DNA of 64,000 nt from Metallosphaera hakonensis JCM 8857 = DSM 7519 (GCF_003201675.2 NZ_CP029287.2:310001-374000), one strand, 5' to 3'; shown: positions 1 through 10,984, counted from the stretch's first letter. Numbers and translations are program-made. Notes: generated from the sequence alone by a model not told the origin.

Positions 1-1
1 G

Positions 2-640
2 TTCAAGGAGGCCTTCAAGGAACATGTAAAGGAGTTGGAGGGGAAGTTGAGCGCGCTAACTGACTACCTGCCCAGCAGCGCGTTATATGGGAAGGTCTGG
101 AAACTTTGGGCTGTGGACTCCTTCATAATCGAGGTCCCCTTCGGGAAGAGGAACAGGGAGACCTTGAAGAAGAAGTTCGAGCTCGAACTGAGGCAGGGGA
201 AGTTGAGGGACGCAGCTGACCGGCTCTACCAATTCATGAAGTGCAAGATAAGGAGGAGGTTTAAGGGACAGTTCACCAAGAAGAGGAATCGAAGTTACTT
301 CGGCTTCAAGGTATTCATAGCCATATCGCCCACAATGTTGATCCACGAGATTCAGGTTGAATTGGCCAACTTCCCTGACAACGAGGTCGACTTCTTCCTA
401 AGCGGTTACAAGGTAGTGGACAGAGGATTCGTGGGGAAGTCCTCGACCTGGTTGATCGGCTTCCCCAGTTTCAGGAGGCACGTGGAGTTCTTCGGGACCT
501 TCTTGAAGAACTACTGGAGACCCTACGCGGTTGACAGGGAGATGACCGAACTCTTCGTCTACGTCATCGCGTTGATCTACAACTCCTCGATGTACACCTC
601 GGTCCTGTCTCGGGTCCCCGAGACTCAGCTCGCCCATTGA
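2..640 (+). CDS. DDE transposase, C-terminal part, cut by window edge
   Basis: The frame is open to the first bases of the window, so the true start lies upstream; the first internal start is a TTG at 35. The visible part has features of an IS5-like DDE transposase: AVDSF (first Asp) near the start, a basic segment with RSYFGFK, then VVDRGFVG (second Asp). A hydrophobic C-terminal helix follows the usual end of such enzymes. It would catalyse cut-and-paste movement of its own element. The family assignment is from motif spacing only. No terminal inverted repeat was recognised after the stop. It is intact as far as seen. Confidence 0.65.
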   Translation, partial: FKEAFKEHVKELEGKLSALTDYLPSSALYGKVWKLWAVDSFIIEVPFGKRNRETLKKKFELELRQGKLRDAADRLYQFMKCKIRRRFKGQFTKKRNRSYFGFKVFIAISPTMLIHEIQVELANFPDNEVDFFLSGYKVVDRGFVGKSSTWLIGFPSFRRHVEFFGTFLKNYWRPYAVDREMTELFVYVIALIYNSSMYTSVLSRVPETQLAH

Positions 641-789
641 CTTCTCGAGCGAGCAAGTCGAGTGGGGTAGTGAGGGGTATGTTGAAAATTCTGTTTTTCT
701 CCACAATTGGTTAATTTGTCTTACAGTATAAGATCGATCTTCAGTTACACTGAAAGATATAACTGTATTTCATCCTTGAAATCTTATAA

Positions 790-839
790 TATTATATTTC
801 TCTCTTGATATTTTTATTCAATTATTTGCGTTCGGGACA
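790..839. repeat. Solo end of the 202-bp TGTCCGGAATG element, truncating tnpB
   Basis: Read on the minus strand, the sequence from 839 downwards (TGTCCCGAACGCAAATAATT) closely follows one end of the elements at 29322-29523 and 58979-59180, for about 45 bases. The match begins exactly where the tnpB reading frame loses its family sequence. The same GGACA(T/C)TCTC junction occurs at three of the ends. The rest of the element towards 641 was not recognisable. Confidence 0.5.
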
Positions 840-1659
840 CTCTCTCGAGCTTGATTACTTTTGCACCCATCCTCTCAGCCTCTTCAACTACCCACTTCCC
901 GACCTTTCTGGCGAAGTCCTCCATAATACGCCTAGCCTTTTGATGGAGGGAGTGGATCCTATTCACTATCCTCCTATTCTCTCTCCACCTTCTTGAGTAT
1001 TTCATCTGAAGATTTTCAGCTAAAGACTTCCAGTGGTGGACTTCCTCAATGCGGGTCGGGATCCTGACGTAGTGTTTATCGTCCTTCCCTACTACGACCT
1101 CGCTCATGTTAATATCAACAGCGACGCTGGACTTAGCTTCGACTTTCTCCAACGGTCTCTCAAAAACGACCTTGAGGAAAGCCTTCCCATCCTTGATCAA
1201 TAACCTAGCCTCCTTCATCTTCCAGCTCATGTAGTCCTTCAAGTTTCTAGGATAACCTAGAATTGGTAGTTCGCCAACCCCAGCAATCCTAACAGTCATG
1301 TTATCTAAGTCCACATTATAACTTGCTTTAGGAGTTAGCCAAACTGTTGGCTTGTATACCCTAGGGAAACGGCCCCTCTTGGGATTATTGTACCAACCCT
1401 TGTACGTCGCGAGGGCATCCCTATAACAATCCTCAGCAATTCTTGGTGGTAGATTATATTCCTCCCTTAACCTCGTGTATAATTCCTCGTGTATTCTTCC
1501 CAATACTCCCTTTTCATTGGGATTTGGAACATTCTCTTTCAACCAGAATAGGGTGAAATGCAGTGCTTTAACATGGTTATTTACGAGGGTTAGGAGGGAA
1601 TCGGATAGGGCGATCTTCATAGAAACGGTAGCTCTGATCGCTTTAACCCTCCTAGCCAT
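814..1659 (-). pseudogene. tnpB: TnpB (IS200/IS605 type), C-terminally truncated
   Basis: TnpB is an RNA-guided nuclease carried by IS200/IS605 elements. The 281 residues contain the N-terminal basic region ([12 protein letters not shown]), the OrfB-like core and the first RuvC segment with its Asp ([12 protein letters not shown]). The frame then stops just after the second RuvC glutamate region (AKVIKLE). The zinc ribbon and third RuvC motif are missing; family members are usually about 400 residues. The last residues (RVSRTQIIE) are encoded by the end of an unrelated repeat, so an insertion cut the gene. A TATA-like box (TTTAAAT, about 1684-1690, read in reverse) lies about 28 bp before the ATG, which suggests a leaderless transcript. 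No tnpA is present. Confidence 0.8.
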
Positions 1660-1696
1660 CAGAGAAATCTCGAAAAAGACGTATTTAAATTTCCAT

Positions 1697-1714
1697 CCCC
1701 GCCCCTAGGCGAGG
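1697..1714. repeat. Subterminal hairpin upstream of tnpB
   Basis: CCCCGCC and GGCGAGG (1697-1703 and 1708-1714) can form a 7-bp stem with one G-T pair and a 4-base loop. IS200/IS605 elements carry such imperfect hairpins near their ends, so this may be the left-end structure of the element that brought tnpB. The exact end was not defined. Confidence 0.4.
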
Positions 1715-1767
1715 CTTTCATCCTTTTGTAAAATAACTGCTCTACATTATCGGCTAGACCACTTCAG

Positions 1768-3294
1768 TCACCTTAAGTTCTCTTCCAAAGCTCCATATCC
1801 TCCTCCACCCGGAGTCTCCACAATGACTTCCTCTCCTGGACTCACTTTCACTGTGAACTTACTGGGCATTTCCTTTCCTCCTACGATAACCCTCCCCGGT
1901 TTACCGTTCTCTCCTCCCCTCAATCCCCAAGGCCCCATCAGGAACCTATCAGCCAGCACTGAGAGAGTTCCCCCCTGAACTAAAATGAAGGACCTGATGA
2001 CTCCGTCTCCTCCCCTAAATTTCCCTCTCCCTCCGCTTCCCTCCCTTATCCTGTATCCCGTGAATAATATCGGGAACTGTCTCTCGGCCACCTCTATGGG
2101 CGTATTAAGTGTATTACTCATCCTGGAATGGACTCCACTAACGCCGTCTCCGTTGGGTCTAGCCCCGGATCCTCCGCCCACAGTCTCGTAATAGGACCAA
2201 GGCTTTCCGTCAAAGCCTCCCATCATGACGTTCATCATGGTCCCACTGGACCCTGCAGGGACCCTGCCCGGAAGGGCTTGGGAAAGGGCCTTAAACATTG
2301 CGTCCACTATCCTTTCGGAGGTCTCAACGTTACCCCCGCCCACTGCGGCTGGCTTCCTTGGATTTACCAGAGACCCCTCCTCTGCCCTTACCTCCAACAG
2401 CGAATAGAAGCCCTCATTGGTGGGTAAGTCCTGCAACATCGACCTTATGGAGAAAGCAACAGAGGAGAAGGTGACCCCGAGGACCGCGTTAAGCGGACCC
2501 TGAATTTGCGGGGAAGTGCCAGAGAAGTTCACCTCTATCCCATCCCCTATTCTCAGGTAAACCTTGACGGGTAGGAAGTCTTGTCCCCATTCCAAGTAGT
2601 CTACCCCGAGAAACTCCCCCCTGGGCCATTTCCCTATCTCCTTCCCCACTATATTTGAGGTATACCTCAAGGACCTCTCCCACCCTTCCACGACTCTCTC
2701 CCTACCGTATTTGGTTACGAGCTCACTTATCCTAGAGATCCCGAGCCTGTTCGCAGCCACTTGGGCCTGAAGATCTCCCAACGAGTACTCCGGTACCTTG
2801 AAGTTCTCCTCCACTATCCTCAAGACGTCCTTAACAATTTCTCCTCTCCTCATGAACTTTACGGGTGGAATCACTACTCCCTCCTCGAAGAGCGTGGTGG
2901 CGTTGGGGTTAATGCTCCCTGGAACTGGACCACCCACGTCTACGTGGTGGGCCTTATTGATCACGTACCCTATCCCCGTGGCCATGATCACCCCAACGTC
3001 ATTGAGGTGAGTACCAGATATGTAGGGATCATTAAAGACCACAGCGTCTCCTGGTCCCAGCTCCATCCCTTCCCGTTCCAGGTAGTTCAGGACGTTCCTC
3101 ACTCCTATCTTGAACGACCCAAGGTGGACAGGTATGTGCTCAGCCTGGGCCACTATTCTTCCGTTCTCGTCCACCACAGCACAACTGTGGTCCATTCTCT
3201 CCCTTATGTTGGGAGAAAGGGCGCTCCTCTTCAGAGTAGCCCCCATTTCCTCTGCAATGAAGATCGTTGCCTTGTTAATTATTTCCCAGCTCAT
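1768..3294 (-). CDS. hyuB: Hydantoinase/oxoprolinase B subunit
   Basis: This is the partner subunit of ATP-dependent N-methylhydantoinase/5-oxoprolinase-type enzymes, which open cyclic amides at the cost of ATP. The 508-residue length fits HyuB. The N-terminal region has MDHSCAVVD and the HVGSF/FNDPY-like stretch ([21 protein letters not shown]). The middle has the [13 protein letters not shown] and [12 protein letters not shown] segments, and the C terminus has the glycine-rich GGGGYG. The start overlaps the stop of hyuA by 4 bases (ATGA), so the two are translationally coupled. The substrate (hydantoin, oxoproline or another cyclic amide, or a ketone in the related acetone carboxylases) cannot be told from sequence. 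Confidence 0.88.
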   Translation of the reverse strand: MSWEIINKATIFIAEEMGATLKRSALSPNIRERMDHSCAVVDENGRIVAQAEHIPVHLGSFKIGVRNVLNYLEREGMELGPGDAVVFNDPYISGTHLNDVGVIMATGIGYVINKAHHVDVGGPVPGSINPNATTLFEEGVVIPPVKFMRRGEIVKDVLRIVEENFKVPEYSLGDLQAQVAANRLGISRISELVTKYGRERVVEGWERSLRYTSNIVGKEIGKWPRGEFLGVDYLEWGQDFLPVKVYLRIGDGIEVNFSGTSPQIQGPLNAVLGVTFSSVAFSIRSMLQDLPTNEGFYSLLEVRAEEGSLVNPRKPAAVGGGNVETSERIVDAMFKALSQALPGRVPAGSSGTMMNVMMGGFDGKPWSYYETVGGGSGARPNGDGVSGVHSRMSNTLNTPIEVAERQFPILFTGYRIREGSGGRGKFRGGDGVIRSFILVQGGTLSVLADRFLMGPWGLRGGENGKPGRVIVGGKEMPSKFTVKVSPGEEVIVETPGGGGYGALEENLR

Positions 3295-5228
3295 TCTCTC
3301 ACCATGACTAAAGACCCAGACTCGTCAACCTTGGCTCTCCAGCCCTCTCCAACTAACGTCGTTGAACTGTACTCCTCCACGATGGACGGTCCCTCCACCT
3401 CGAATCCCAGGGGGAGCTCCTCCCTCCTGTATACCTTGGCCTTCACCCAATGGTCCATTAACACCTCCCTCTCCCCTGGATGTGGCGTCCCTGAGGGGAA
3501 ATGGGTTAGTTTGACCCTCATGCCTTCCACGACGCCGAAGACTCTGATTGTCACCACTTCGACCTCCCTGTCCAATTTGAAACCGTAGGTCCTCTGGTGA
3601 AGTTCCTCGAACGCCTCCCTGACCTTCTTTACATCTCCCACCGGTACAGTTAACTCCCATCCCTGTCCCTCATATCTAACGTCGGCTTGCCTCACGAACG
3701 AAGCTCCGGGAAGTCTCCTCCTCACCCTATCCTCAAGTTCTAGAAAGGCTTGGTCCAAGTCCCTTGGATATGACATTGACTCCTCAACCTTGATGTCGGC
3801 GAGCATCATTCCAAGGGCACTGAATAGTCCCGGATGGGGCGGAACTACGACCCTAGAGATCCCTATCTCCTCAGCTAACTTGAAGGCGTATTGAGGACCT
3901 GCTCCTCCAAAGGAGAACAGGGCGAACTCGCTGGGGTCCAATCCTCTCTCCACAGTGACTAGCCTAATGGCCCTGGCCATCTCCAAGGTGGCTAGGGATG
4001 TCGCCTTCAATGCAACTTCATGCTTATTGCCCAGGGAAGAGAGACCCATCTCCGCCAGATCCTTCCTTAACTTCAATCCTCCCGCTAGGACATCGTTGAT
4101 CCAACCCAGGACCAGGGAGGCGTCAGTTAGGGTAGGGGAACTTCCTCCCTTCCCGTAACACATGGGTCCGGGGTCAGCCCCTGCACTTAGTGGGCCCACC
4201 CTCAAAGCCCCGCCCTGATCCTCCCAGATTATGGATCCTCCTCCCGCAGACACCTCCACTAGGTCCAGGAACGGAAACCTGATCGGGTATCCGGTGCCCT
4301 TAACTAGTCTACCGTAATGGGTTCTCCCTCCCACCTCATACTCCAGGGTTATTGAGACCTCTCCGTTAACGATGGAGCTCGCCTTGGCCGTGGTTCCTCC
4401 CATATCGAAGGCAATCACGTTTGTCTTTAGTGTCCTTGAGAAAAGGGAAGCACCCACGGCTCCCGCTGCCGGACCCGACTCAATGACCTGAACTGGTCTC
4501 TCGCTGGCCTCCCTCACGTCCACTAACCCCCCTGAACTTGACATGACCAGGAGGGATGGGTTTCCCCTCTCATTGATTTTCTCCCTCAATGTGGAGAGGT
4601 AATTAGTCACAACGGGCATTAGCATGGAGTTGATCACGGTAGTTGAAGTTCTCTCATATTCCCTTGGAGTGGGGGAAACCTCGTGGGAGACTGAGACGTA
4701 CTTGAAATGCTCTTTCACTATCTCCTTGGCTCTCCTCTCGTGGGCCGGGTTTAGATAGGAGTGAAGAAAAGAGATAGCCAGGGAGGTAGCACCCAGTTTC
4801 TTAGCCTCCCTCACCGCGCTCTCAACTTCGGCCTCATTTAATGCCCTTAACTCCTCTCCTCTGGGACCGACTCTCTCTGTGACTTCAAACCTCAACTCCC
4901 TTGGCACTAGAGGGTTGGGTTTAGTGAAGAAAGGGTTGTAAAGCTCCGGTCTGTTCTGCCTTCCGATCTCTATGACGTCCCTGAAGCCCTTGGTGGTAAT
5001 TAGGGCCACCTTAGGGAGCTCCAGGTTTACTTGTCCAAGTAAAGAATTAGTGGCAATCGTGGTCGCGTGGACTACGAGGTCAGGTGGATCGAATCTCTTG
5101 AGGCCCTCCATCACCCCGATCTCTGGGTTCCTTGGGGTAGTTGGCCCCTTATACACTTTGATCTCGCCTGAGTCAAGGTATACAACGTCTGTGAAAGTAC
5201 CTCCAACGTCTACAGAAGCGATCCTCAT
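3291..5228 (-). CDS. hyuA: Hydantoinase/oxoprolinase A subunit
   Basis: HyuA is the ATP-binding subunit of the hydantoinase/oxoprolinase family, with an actin/Hsp70-like fold. The phosphate-binding loop [11 protein letters not shown] lies at residues 6-16, and a second [11 protein letters not shown] loop at about 274-284. [14 protein letters not shown]-like segment marks the C-terminal half. The length of 645 residues is normal. The gene is first in an operon with hyuB. A TATA-like GTTTTAAAGG (5249-5258, minus strand) is about 25 bp from the ATG, so the transcript is probably leaderless. The neighbouring MFS permease at 5667 points away and may or may not transport the substrate. Confidence 0.9.
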   Translation of the reverse strand: MRIASVDVGGTFTDVVYLDSGEIKVYKGPTTPRNPEIGVMEGLKRFDPPDLVVHATTIATNSLLGQVNLELPKVALITTKGFRDVIEIGRQNRPELYNPFFTKPNPLVPRELRFEVTERVGPRGEELRALNEAEVESAVREAKKLGATSLAISFLHSYLNPAHERRAKEIVKEHFKYVSVSHEVSPTPREYERTSTTVINSMLMPVVTNYLSTLREKINERGNPSLLVMSSSGGLVDVREASERPVQVIESGPAAGAVGASLFSRTLKTNVIAFDMGGTTAKASSIVNGEVSITLEYEVGGRTHYGRLVKGTGYPIRFPFLDLVEVSAGGGSIIWEDQGGALRVGPLSAGADPGPMCYGKGGSSPTLTDASLVLGWINDVLAGGLKLRKDLAEMGLSSLGNKHEVALKATSLATLEMARAIRLVTVERGLDPSEFALFSFGGAGPQYAFKLAEEIGISRVVVPPHPGLFSALGMMLADIKVEESMSYPRDLDQAFLELEDRVRRRLPGASFVRQADVRYEGQGWELTVPVGDVKKVREAFEELHQRTYGFKLDREVEVVTIRVFGVVEGMRVKLTHFPSGTPHPGEREVLMDHWVKAKVYRREELPLGFEVEGPSIVEEYSSTTLVGEGWRAKVDESGSLVMVRE

Positions 5229-5636
5229 GGGACTGGATAGCGATCAGAGTTTTAAAGGATTTAGTCTTAGTCGAATAGTCAACATTCCACTCGTTGAGAG
5301 GTAACGAAACCCTTGAGGTCAATGTAATTTTGTGGAGATTGTGGAAGTGTATGTCCAGAGACTTCGCTTGTCCAGAGAACCTGATTCCTCTTTTAGGAAC
5401 ACACTACCTCTTTACCTACTAACAGACCTTAGTTCGCTGTCCCTTACATACTGTCATGAGAAGCACTTCACACTTAACCTCGGGTAGGCTGTGACTTACT
5501 TTTCCACCATGATAAGAGTCCTAGCTTAGACTTCCTTACTGCGTATCCACCAGATCCCATCTAGATCGATGCCATGGACTTAGGAGGAGTTACTTAAAGA
5601 GACCGCGCTATGAATATGCTCTCTTCCTACCTTAGG
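5229..5636. other. Intergenic region between divergent hyuA and an MFS gene
   Basis: About 400 bases with no supported gene. The hyuA promoter occupies the left edge. I see no repeat family member here. Confidence 0.5.
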
Positions 5637-5666
5637 TTTAAATCTACTCTGACAGATCATAACACC

Positions 5667-6800
5667 ATGAGATACGTCAACAAATTAGCGATAGTCGGAG
5701 GGAGTAGGTCGCTAGCTGGCTCACTTATCTGGCCTTTCACGGCGTTCGCATTGTTCAAAGTGTATCACCTTAGCCTCGATTTCATTTCAATTTACTTCAT
5801 AATTCAAGGGATCGTGGGTATTGTGGCCTACCTCCTGGGAGGGTACTTGACTGACCTCCTAGGTAGGGTTAGGGTCTTAGTTCTTTCCGCTCTGTTTTCT
5901 TCGGTCTCCCTCTTTCTGGCTTACTTAACCAATACACAGTGGTCCGTGGTTACCTTCATCCTAATACAAACGTTCTTTAATAGCTTATACAACGTGGCTA
6001 ATACTTCTCTTGTAGGGGACCTGAACAGGAACTTCTCTGGTCTAGTTAAGGACTACAGTAGGATCAGGGTAGGGATTAACGCAGGTTGGGCAGTGGGACC
6101 TGCAATAGGGGGCTTACTGTTTTACAGCTTGGGGTTCAGGGTTCTCCTCCTCATCTCCTCCCTAATTCTTCTCCCTCTGGTGCCACTTCTCCTTTCCCTT
6201 CCGGAGGTTAAGGGAAACGTGAGGATCTCCCTCCAAGTTGACAGGACCTTTCTGAAGTTCCTAATTCCAACGTTCCTCACGTTCATGGTCATGGGACAAC
6301 TTGGGTTCAGCTTATTAACCTTTTACAACACTATTTTCAAATTGACGACCTTCCAGGTAGGTCTACTATTCCTGGAGAACGGGCTCATTATCGTGGCCCT
6401 TCAAGAGATTGTTGGGAGAAAATTGAGTTTCAACATGATCTCCATGGGAATGCTGATCTACTCAATCGCATATTTCGCAGTCGCGTTCTCCTCTAACTTC
6501 ATTCTGGCAATCTTGGATATGGGCTTCATAACCCTGGCGGAGATGATCGTATCTCCCCTCTCTCAGGCTTTAGCTTCCTACCTCTCGGAGAAGAACACAA
6601 GGGGGAGGAAAATGGGGGTTTATAACATGGTAACCGCTTTGGGTAGAACCTCAGGGTCTTCATACGTCTCCTATCTCATGAACTATTACCTGAGTTCACC
6701 GGCCATTCTATGGTCTAACGTTGCGATCATTGGAGTAATATCAGCTGTTCTATATTACTTCCTTGTCCCCGTTAGAGTTACGGTGGAGAGGAGGGATTAG
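5667..6800 (+). CDS. MFS transporter
   Basis: A major facilitator permease with about 12 hydrophobic segments. The loop between helices 2 and 3 has the family signature (GGYLTDLLGRVRV). The frame is open from an ATG at 5610, but TTTAAAT at 5637-5643 lies 27 bp before the ATG at 5667. That favours a leaderless start at 5667 (MRYVNKLAIVGG), giving 377 residues. The alternative start adds 19 hydrophilic residues. Substrate is unknown. It is divergent from hyuA. Confidence 0.8.
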   Translation: MRYVNKLAIVGGSRSLAGSLIWPFTAFALFKVYHLSLDFISIYFIIQGIVGIVAYLLGGYLTDLLGRVRVLVLSALFSSVSLFLAYLTNTQWSVVTFILIQTFFNSLYNVANTSLVGDLNRNFSGLVKDYSRIRVGINAGWAVGPAIGGLLFYSLGFRVLLLISSLILLPLVPLLLSLPEVKGNVRISLQVDRTFLKFLIPTFLTFMVMGQLGFSLLTFYNTIFKLTTFQVGLLFLENGLIIVALQEIVGRKLSFNMISMGMLIYSIAYFAVAFSSNFILAILDMGFITLAEMIVSPLSQALASYLSEKNTRGRKMGVYNMVTALGRTSGSSYVSYLMNYYLSSPAILWSNVAIIGVISAVLYYFLVPVRVTVERRD

Positions 6801-6941
6801 AACTTGCAACGAGAATCATAGTTCACCTCCCCCATACGTTATACTTTGGTGCCTTCAATAATAGATATAGATTGAAAGTAAATCATAACCTGAGTTAATA
6901 TTCTTTTCACTACCTCCCTAGAACGGAAGCGTAAATCAATA

Positions 6942-7166
6942 TTAAACCTTGAATTCCCCGTGCATCTCCCCATGACTTTCCTCAATTCTCCTTAATTCCT
7001 CCTCAGAGATGATCTCTCTCAATCTCATTAACCCGTTCCTGCACCTACTTCTACTATACTCGTCCGCAAGTATTAACAGGAATTCGTCCCAACTTCTCCC
7101 ACCCTTCATCCTTTTCAATTTCTCTTTAACTTCCTTCGACACGGTGATAGTGGTGATCCTCTGCAT
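6942..7166 (-). CDS. VapB-type antitoxin-like protein, no toxin partner
   Basis: A 74-residue protein beginning MQRITTITVSKEVKEKL, the N-terminal beta strand plus helix pattern of small archaeal antitoxins (ribbon-helix-helix-like). SWDEFLLILADEY follows. The frame is open 30 codons further upstream, but a TATA-like TTTTTAG about 25-30 bp before 7166 supports this start. The expected PIN-domain toxin is absent downstream: the next 140 bases hold no gene. It may be an orphan or act with a distant toxin. Confidence 0.6.
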   Translation of the reverse strand: MQRITTITVSKEVKEKLKRMKGGRSWDEFLLILADEYSRSRCRNGLMRLREIISEEELRRIEESHGEMHGEFKV

Positions 7167-7404
7167 AATTAATAATTCGTGACTATGATCTAAAAACATG
7201 ATATCATAACGAGACCAGGAGATTATGAATTGATGGATAGCATGAGCACATACCAATAACCTCTAACGTGTATTTTGGTAAATTCTAATTTTATAAATCT
7301 CAATTTTCTCATTTTGGAATCAAGGTCGATCGTTCTTAAAAATCCAATGATTGTACTCTCATTCTTTTTAATTTAACTACAACAATAAGGTGATTGAATC
7401 TAAA

Positions 7405-7932
7405 ATGTCTACCATCGAGAAGCATAAGGAGGGTTATGTAAAAATCAGAGTAATAGAAAGCTTGCAAGAGTTATCTTTAGCACTAAAATTTTTAAAAGAA
7501 GATTTAAGTAAAAATTCGGCCAGCAAGGCGTTTATGTCATGGAAGGCCCTCTTGAGTGCCCTCGTTGTCATTAACCTAGAAAAGATGCCTCGATATGAAA
7601 AGGAGAGAAAATGGTACTACAGGACTGGATTCCTCGCTCCTGCCACAAGCTTGAAGCGGATTTCGCAGAGGTTAGATGAATTGGGATATAAGGTAATTTA
7701 CCCGACTGCTATTGCATTGCAACTCCGTAGATACGCCCTTAATGGACTTTACAAGGAGGCTAGCGACTATGCCAATCGAAATGAGGCAATGAAGGATGTA
7801 ATACATCTATCTAAGGAGATTTTTAACTTGGTGAAAACCCTCTTCAAGGAGTACTGGGATAACGAAATTGAGGAACATTACAGGTTAGCAAGAAAGGAGT
7901 TGCCGAACTTACAGGGGACAGGACCTTGTTAA
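7405..7932 (+). CDS. PaREP1-family (HEPN-like) protein
   Basis: An all-helical protein of the PaREP1/PaREP8 family, which is distantly related to HEPN domains. It shares the arrangement of the proteins at 30876 and 38546: ALKFLKEDLSKNSASKAFMSWKA (split: a leading helix, then NSASKAF), a WYYRTGF-LAPATSLKRIS loop, and a C-terminal LRRYALNG segment. The ATG at 7405 is preferred over the GTG at 7390, because GGTGAT (7389-7394) would serve as ribosome site. TTTTTAAT lies about 35 bp upstream. Function is not established; some relatives sit beside nucleotidyltransferases as toxin-antitoxin pairs, but none is adjacent here. Confidence 0.65.
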   Translation: MSTIEKHKEGYVKIRVIESLQELSLALKFLKEDLSKNSASKAFMSWKALLSALVVINLEKMPRYEKERKWYYRTGFLAPATSLKRISQRLDELGYKVIYPTAIALQLRRYALNGLYKEASDYANRNEAMKDVIHLSKEIFNLVKTLFKEYWDNEIEEHYRLARKELPNLQGTGPC

Positions 7933-8126
7933 GATCTCCCTCTAATCTTCGCTTCATGGTCTCCACCATTGAAGATAGCTTCATTCGCCACATAGTCTCC
8001 AGCAGGACTTTCAGCGTCGCTTTCGGCACGTGATCGACTCTTTAGTCTTGTTCTAAAAAAAGAAATTAATAGAAATCCTTATATTTCAGTCACCAGAAAT
8101 CCCATCTCCAGCAAACTAGGAACCTC

Positions 8127-9365
8127 TTAAGTTAGCTCCACCGTCCTGGTCTCCTTCATCCTAAGGATCAGAATGATAGTAACCGCAGAGACAACCACCA
8201 AGTAGACTGGGTACAGGAGATAATCCACAGACCCAAGATACGTTGACGCGTAACTTGCAGGTCCACCTATGAACGAGTTCCCAAATTGATAGGCTGACGA
8301 TGATCCCGTATATCTTATGTTGGTTGGAAATATTTCTGAGAGCAGAGCTGCCAAGGGTGAGTAACTAAGTCCGTGAAACGCCCCATAAAGAAATAACGCT
8401 AGATAGAAAACCAAGATCGATTTGAACATGAAAACTGGATATATCAGAGCTATTGATAATAAGTTTGAAAGAAGAAGCACTGGTTTCCTTCCCAATGAGT
8501 CTGAAAAGATTCCTCCCAGGAACACGAACAAGATATCCATAACTGCGAATAGAGTGATTCCGAGGAAAGACAGAGACGACGTTACTGTCCCTGACAGTTG
8601 ATAAACTAAGGGAAGTAATATTGCTCCCACATAAAAGATAGTTCCCAAGGACCCCGCAAACACTGTTCCAAGAAGGAGCTCCTTCCAGTACCTCTTGAAC
8701 ATCTTCGATGATGGAAAAGCCAAGATATCACCTCTCTCCTTGACCTCCTTGAAAAGCCTTGTTTCATCTACTTTTAATCTTACTGCTAATCCTATTATGA
8801 CTAGGACGAAGGATACCAGAAAAGGAATCCTCCAGCCGAAACTGAACATGGCTGAACGCGGAAGAAGTAGAGATAAGACCAAGAAGAGTAAGCTACCAAG
8901 GAGTAGACCTATCCCTACGGTAGATTGCACAAAGGAACTATAGAAGGCTCTCCTTTTGTCAGTATTCTCCACAACGAGAAGAATTGCTCCTCCCCACTCT
9001 CCTCCTAGCCCGAACCCCAGAATTAATCTCAGCGCAGTGAGCCCCATAATCGTGAGAATACCGGCCTGAGAGTAGGTGGGGAGTAGTCCTATAAATCCAG
9101 ACGCTGTTCCTGAGAGAATTAAAGTGTAAATAAGGGTGCGTTTCCTCCCTGATTTGTCGCCGAAATGTCCAAAGAATAGGGCACCTACAGGTCTAGTCAC
9201 GAAACCCAAAGCGAAGACTAAAAGAACCCCTAGGATCGCGGCGACCGGGTTTTTAGAGGGGAAAAGCTCGGTCCCAATATAGATGGCCCCCGAACTGAAA
9301 ATGAATACGTCATACCACTCAACTATTGTACCTACCATTGAGGCGAATATGGTTAATTTATTCAT
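8127..9365 (-). CDS. MFS transporter, metabolite:H+ symporter type
   Basis: A 412-residue permease with 12 predicted spans. The N terminus (GTIVEWYDVFIFSS) and the loop motif FGHFGDKSGRKR are typical of the metabolite:H+ symporter family, which includes dicarboxylate, shikimate and betaine carriers. The GFGLGGEWGGA segment in the fifth span is also characteristic. A TATA-like TTTATTATA (about 9388-9397, minus strand) is about 28 bp from the ATG. Monocistronic. The substrate is probably an organic acid or zwitterion, which is inference. Confidence 0.85.
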   Translation of the reverse strand: MNKLTIFASMVGTIVEWYDVFIFSSGAIYIGTELFPSKNPVAAILGVLLVFALGFVTRPVGALFFGHFGDKSGRKRTLIYTLILSGTASGFIGLLPTYSQAGILTIMGLTALRLILGFGLGGEWGGAILLVVENTDKRRAFYSSFVQSTVGIGLLLGSLLFLVLSLLLPRSAMFSFGWRIPFLVSFVLVIIGLAVRLKVDETRLFKEVKERGDILAFPSSKMFKRYWKELLLGTVFAGSLGTIFYVGAILLPLVYQLSGTVTSSLSFLGITLFAVMDILFVFLGGIFSDSLGRKPVLLLSNLLSIALIYPVFMFKSILVFYLALFLYGAFHGLSYSPLAALLSEIFPTNIRYTGSSSAYQFGNSFIGGPASYASTYLGSVDYLLYPVYLVVVSAVTIILILRMKETRTVELT

Positions 9366-9523
9366 ATGTTAAGTTTTCGAACAATATATAATAAACTTTC
9401 GGATAAATCTGACAAGTAACCATACTGAGTCCAGATATATCAAAGCTCAATACTGAACAATAAAAATTATTCCAGTAAATGTTTTCAACTCGTCTTGAAA
9501 AGCGCGGTTTCTCCTCACTATCA

Positions 9524-10519
9524 TTAATTTTGCCACACCACCAAGGGGACCTCCATCTCCTCCTTACTCATCCCACCGTGGGATCCCACGTACTTCATTT
9601 CCTCCTCGTCCTCCCAGTATGAGTAGAGCCTGTTATCCATTGGAATCCCGGCGTAGTCTGGGACGTTATCCCCTCCAGTTATCTCCCTAAGCTTATCCCT
9701 GTTTAAGGTAATCAGACCATACTTGGATAGATATTCGCTGGGGTTACGCCTAGATACGAACATGAGGTTTCTATGATCTCCAAAGGGAGGCAAATCAACG
9801 TGCTCGAGTATGTCCTTACTCAAGATTACGTTTCCATCGATTTGGACGTGACCGTGATCTGAGGTCATTACAACCGAGTACTCACGGGATATATCCTGAG
9901 CGAACATCTCCACCATCCTGGTAACCTCCCTCGCTGTGACCAAGGTATGCTCCGAGTTAGGTCCGAAGTGATGGCTAACGGAGTCAACGTAGGGTAAATA
10001 AACGAACATGAAACTGGGCCTCTTGTTCTTAGCTATCTCTAGGGCCTGAGTTAGTGCGTCCCAAGGCGAGTAATAGGGAACTACTCTCCCCAGGAGAGAC
10101 TTGAAGAGCGTGGAAGAGGGACGAGAGCTTGGGGCCAACACAACTGCGTCGTTGGGTATATATGGCTCGACCTTAATGAGTTCCCTTACGTTCACTTCCT
10201 CGTTACCCAGGAGATTATCTATCTTTCCCTTCTCCCTATTGAGTACCCTCCATCCCATAATACCGTGAACCCCAGGCGGAGAGGCAGTAAGTAACGTAGT
10301 GAGAACTGTGATGGTGATTGTGGGGAAAACTGAATGGATCCTCTCTGCCTTGATTCCGACCTTTTCAGCAAGGGAGAAACCCAGTCCGTCAACGAGAACC
10401 AGGATGACCTTATCCCTCTCTATTTCAGTTAAACCTACTGGTGACTTCCCCTGAAGGCTGTTCCTTACCTCAAGGGATAGGGTATATAGACTCCTATTTA
10501 AGTTGGGTTCCACGATCAT
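9524..10519 (-). CDS. Type I phosphodiesterase / nucleotide pyrophosphatase-like protein
   Basis: Alkaline-phosphatase-superfamily fold. Metal ligands are visible: VILVLVDGLG near the N terminus (Asp), the TITVLTT nucleophile region (Thr/Ser), YVDSVSHHFG, TSDHGHV and GSHGGM near the C terminus. It has 331 residues and no signal peptide, so it is probably cytoplasmic. It would hydrolyse phosphodiester or pyrophosphate bonds of an unknown nucleotide or sugar compound. It stands alone between intergenic regions. Confidence 0.82.
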   Translation of the reverse strand: MIVEPNLNRSLYTLSLEVRNSLQGKSPVGLTEIERDKVILVLVDGLGFSLAEKVGIKAERIHSVFPTITITVLTTLLTASPPGVHGIMGWRVLNREKGKIDNLLGNEEVNVRELIKVEPYIPNDAVVLAPSSRPSSTLFKSLLGRVVPYYSPWDALTQALEIAKNKRPSFMFVYLPYVDSVSHHFGPNSEHTLVTAREVTRMVEMFAQDISREYSVVMTSDHGHVQIDGNVILSKDILEHVDLPPFGDHRNLMFVSRRNPSEYLSKYGLITLNRDKLREITGGDNVPDYAGIPMDNRLYSYWEDEEEMKYVGSHGGMSKEEMEVPLVVWQN

Positions 10520-10984
10520 AACCTATGAAGTAGCCTAAATTTATTAAGAATTATCTACATAGATATTGAGAACTAATTAGACTATATAGAAGATAGGCAT
10601 ATTGCAAGTAAATTGTCACGGAGACCAGGATCCCTCTGTGAGCAACTCGTAGTATTATCACGATTGAGGGTTGAGCCCCTCATTTGAACGTATTAGAGGG
10701 TTTGAAAGTTTCCTTAATCCACACTATTACCATCCATCCCAGATATCCTCAGTCCAAGACAAGTGAAAAATTTTAGACGCCTCGGTCCTTGCCTTTAACG
10801 AAGTGAAGGTTGCCTTTTCCTCACGTTCCCATCATCGTAGGGAGAAGGTTCTCCTCCTTGAATCGGCTTACCGTCAACGTCCTTGAAACCCGTTTCTAAA
10901 TAGATTTGGTGAACTCTATAGCCAAAAAAGATCTAAATAATATATGTAGAGAATTCTTTTTTACAGTTTTCCCGAGGAGTCTTT
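10520..10984. other. Intergenic region with divergent promoters
   Basis: About 465 bases without a supported gene. TTCTTTTTTAC near 10955-10965 lies about 25 bp before the next gene and is its likely TATA box. No repeat copy was recognised. Confidence 0.5.

Noticed and set aside
2761-3588. 275-codon plus-strand frame
   Set aside because: Shadow of hyuA/hyuB on the other strand; the minus-strand proteins have clear family motifs.
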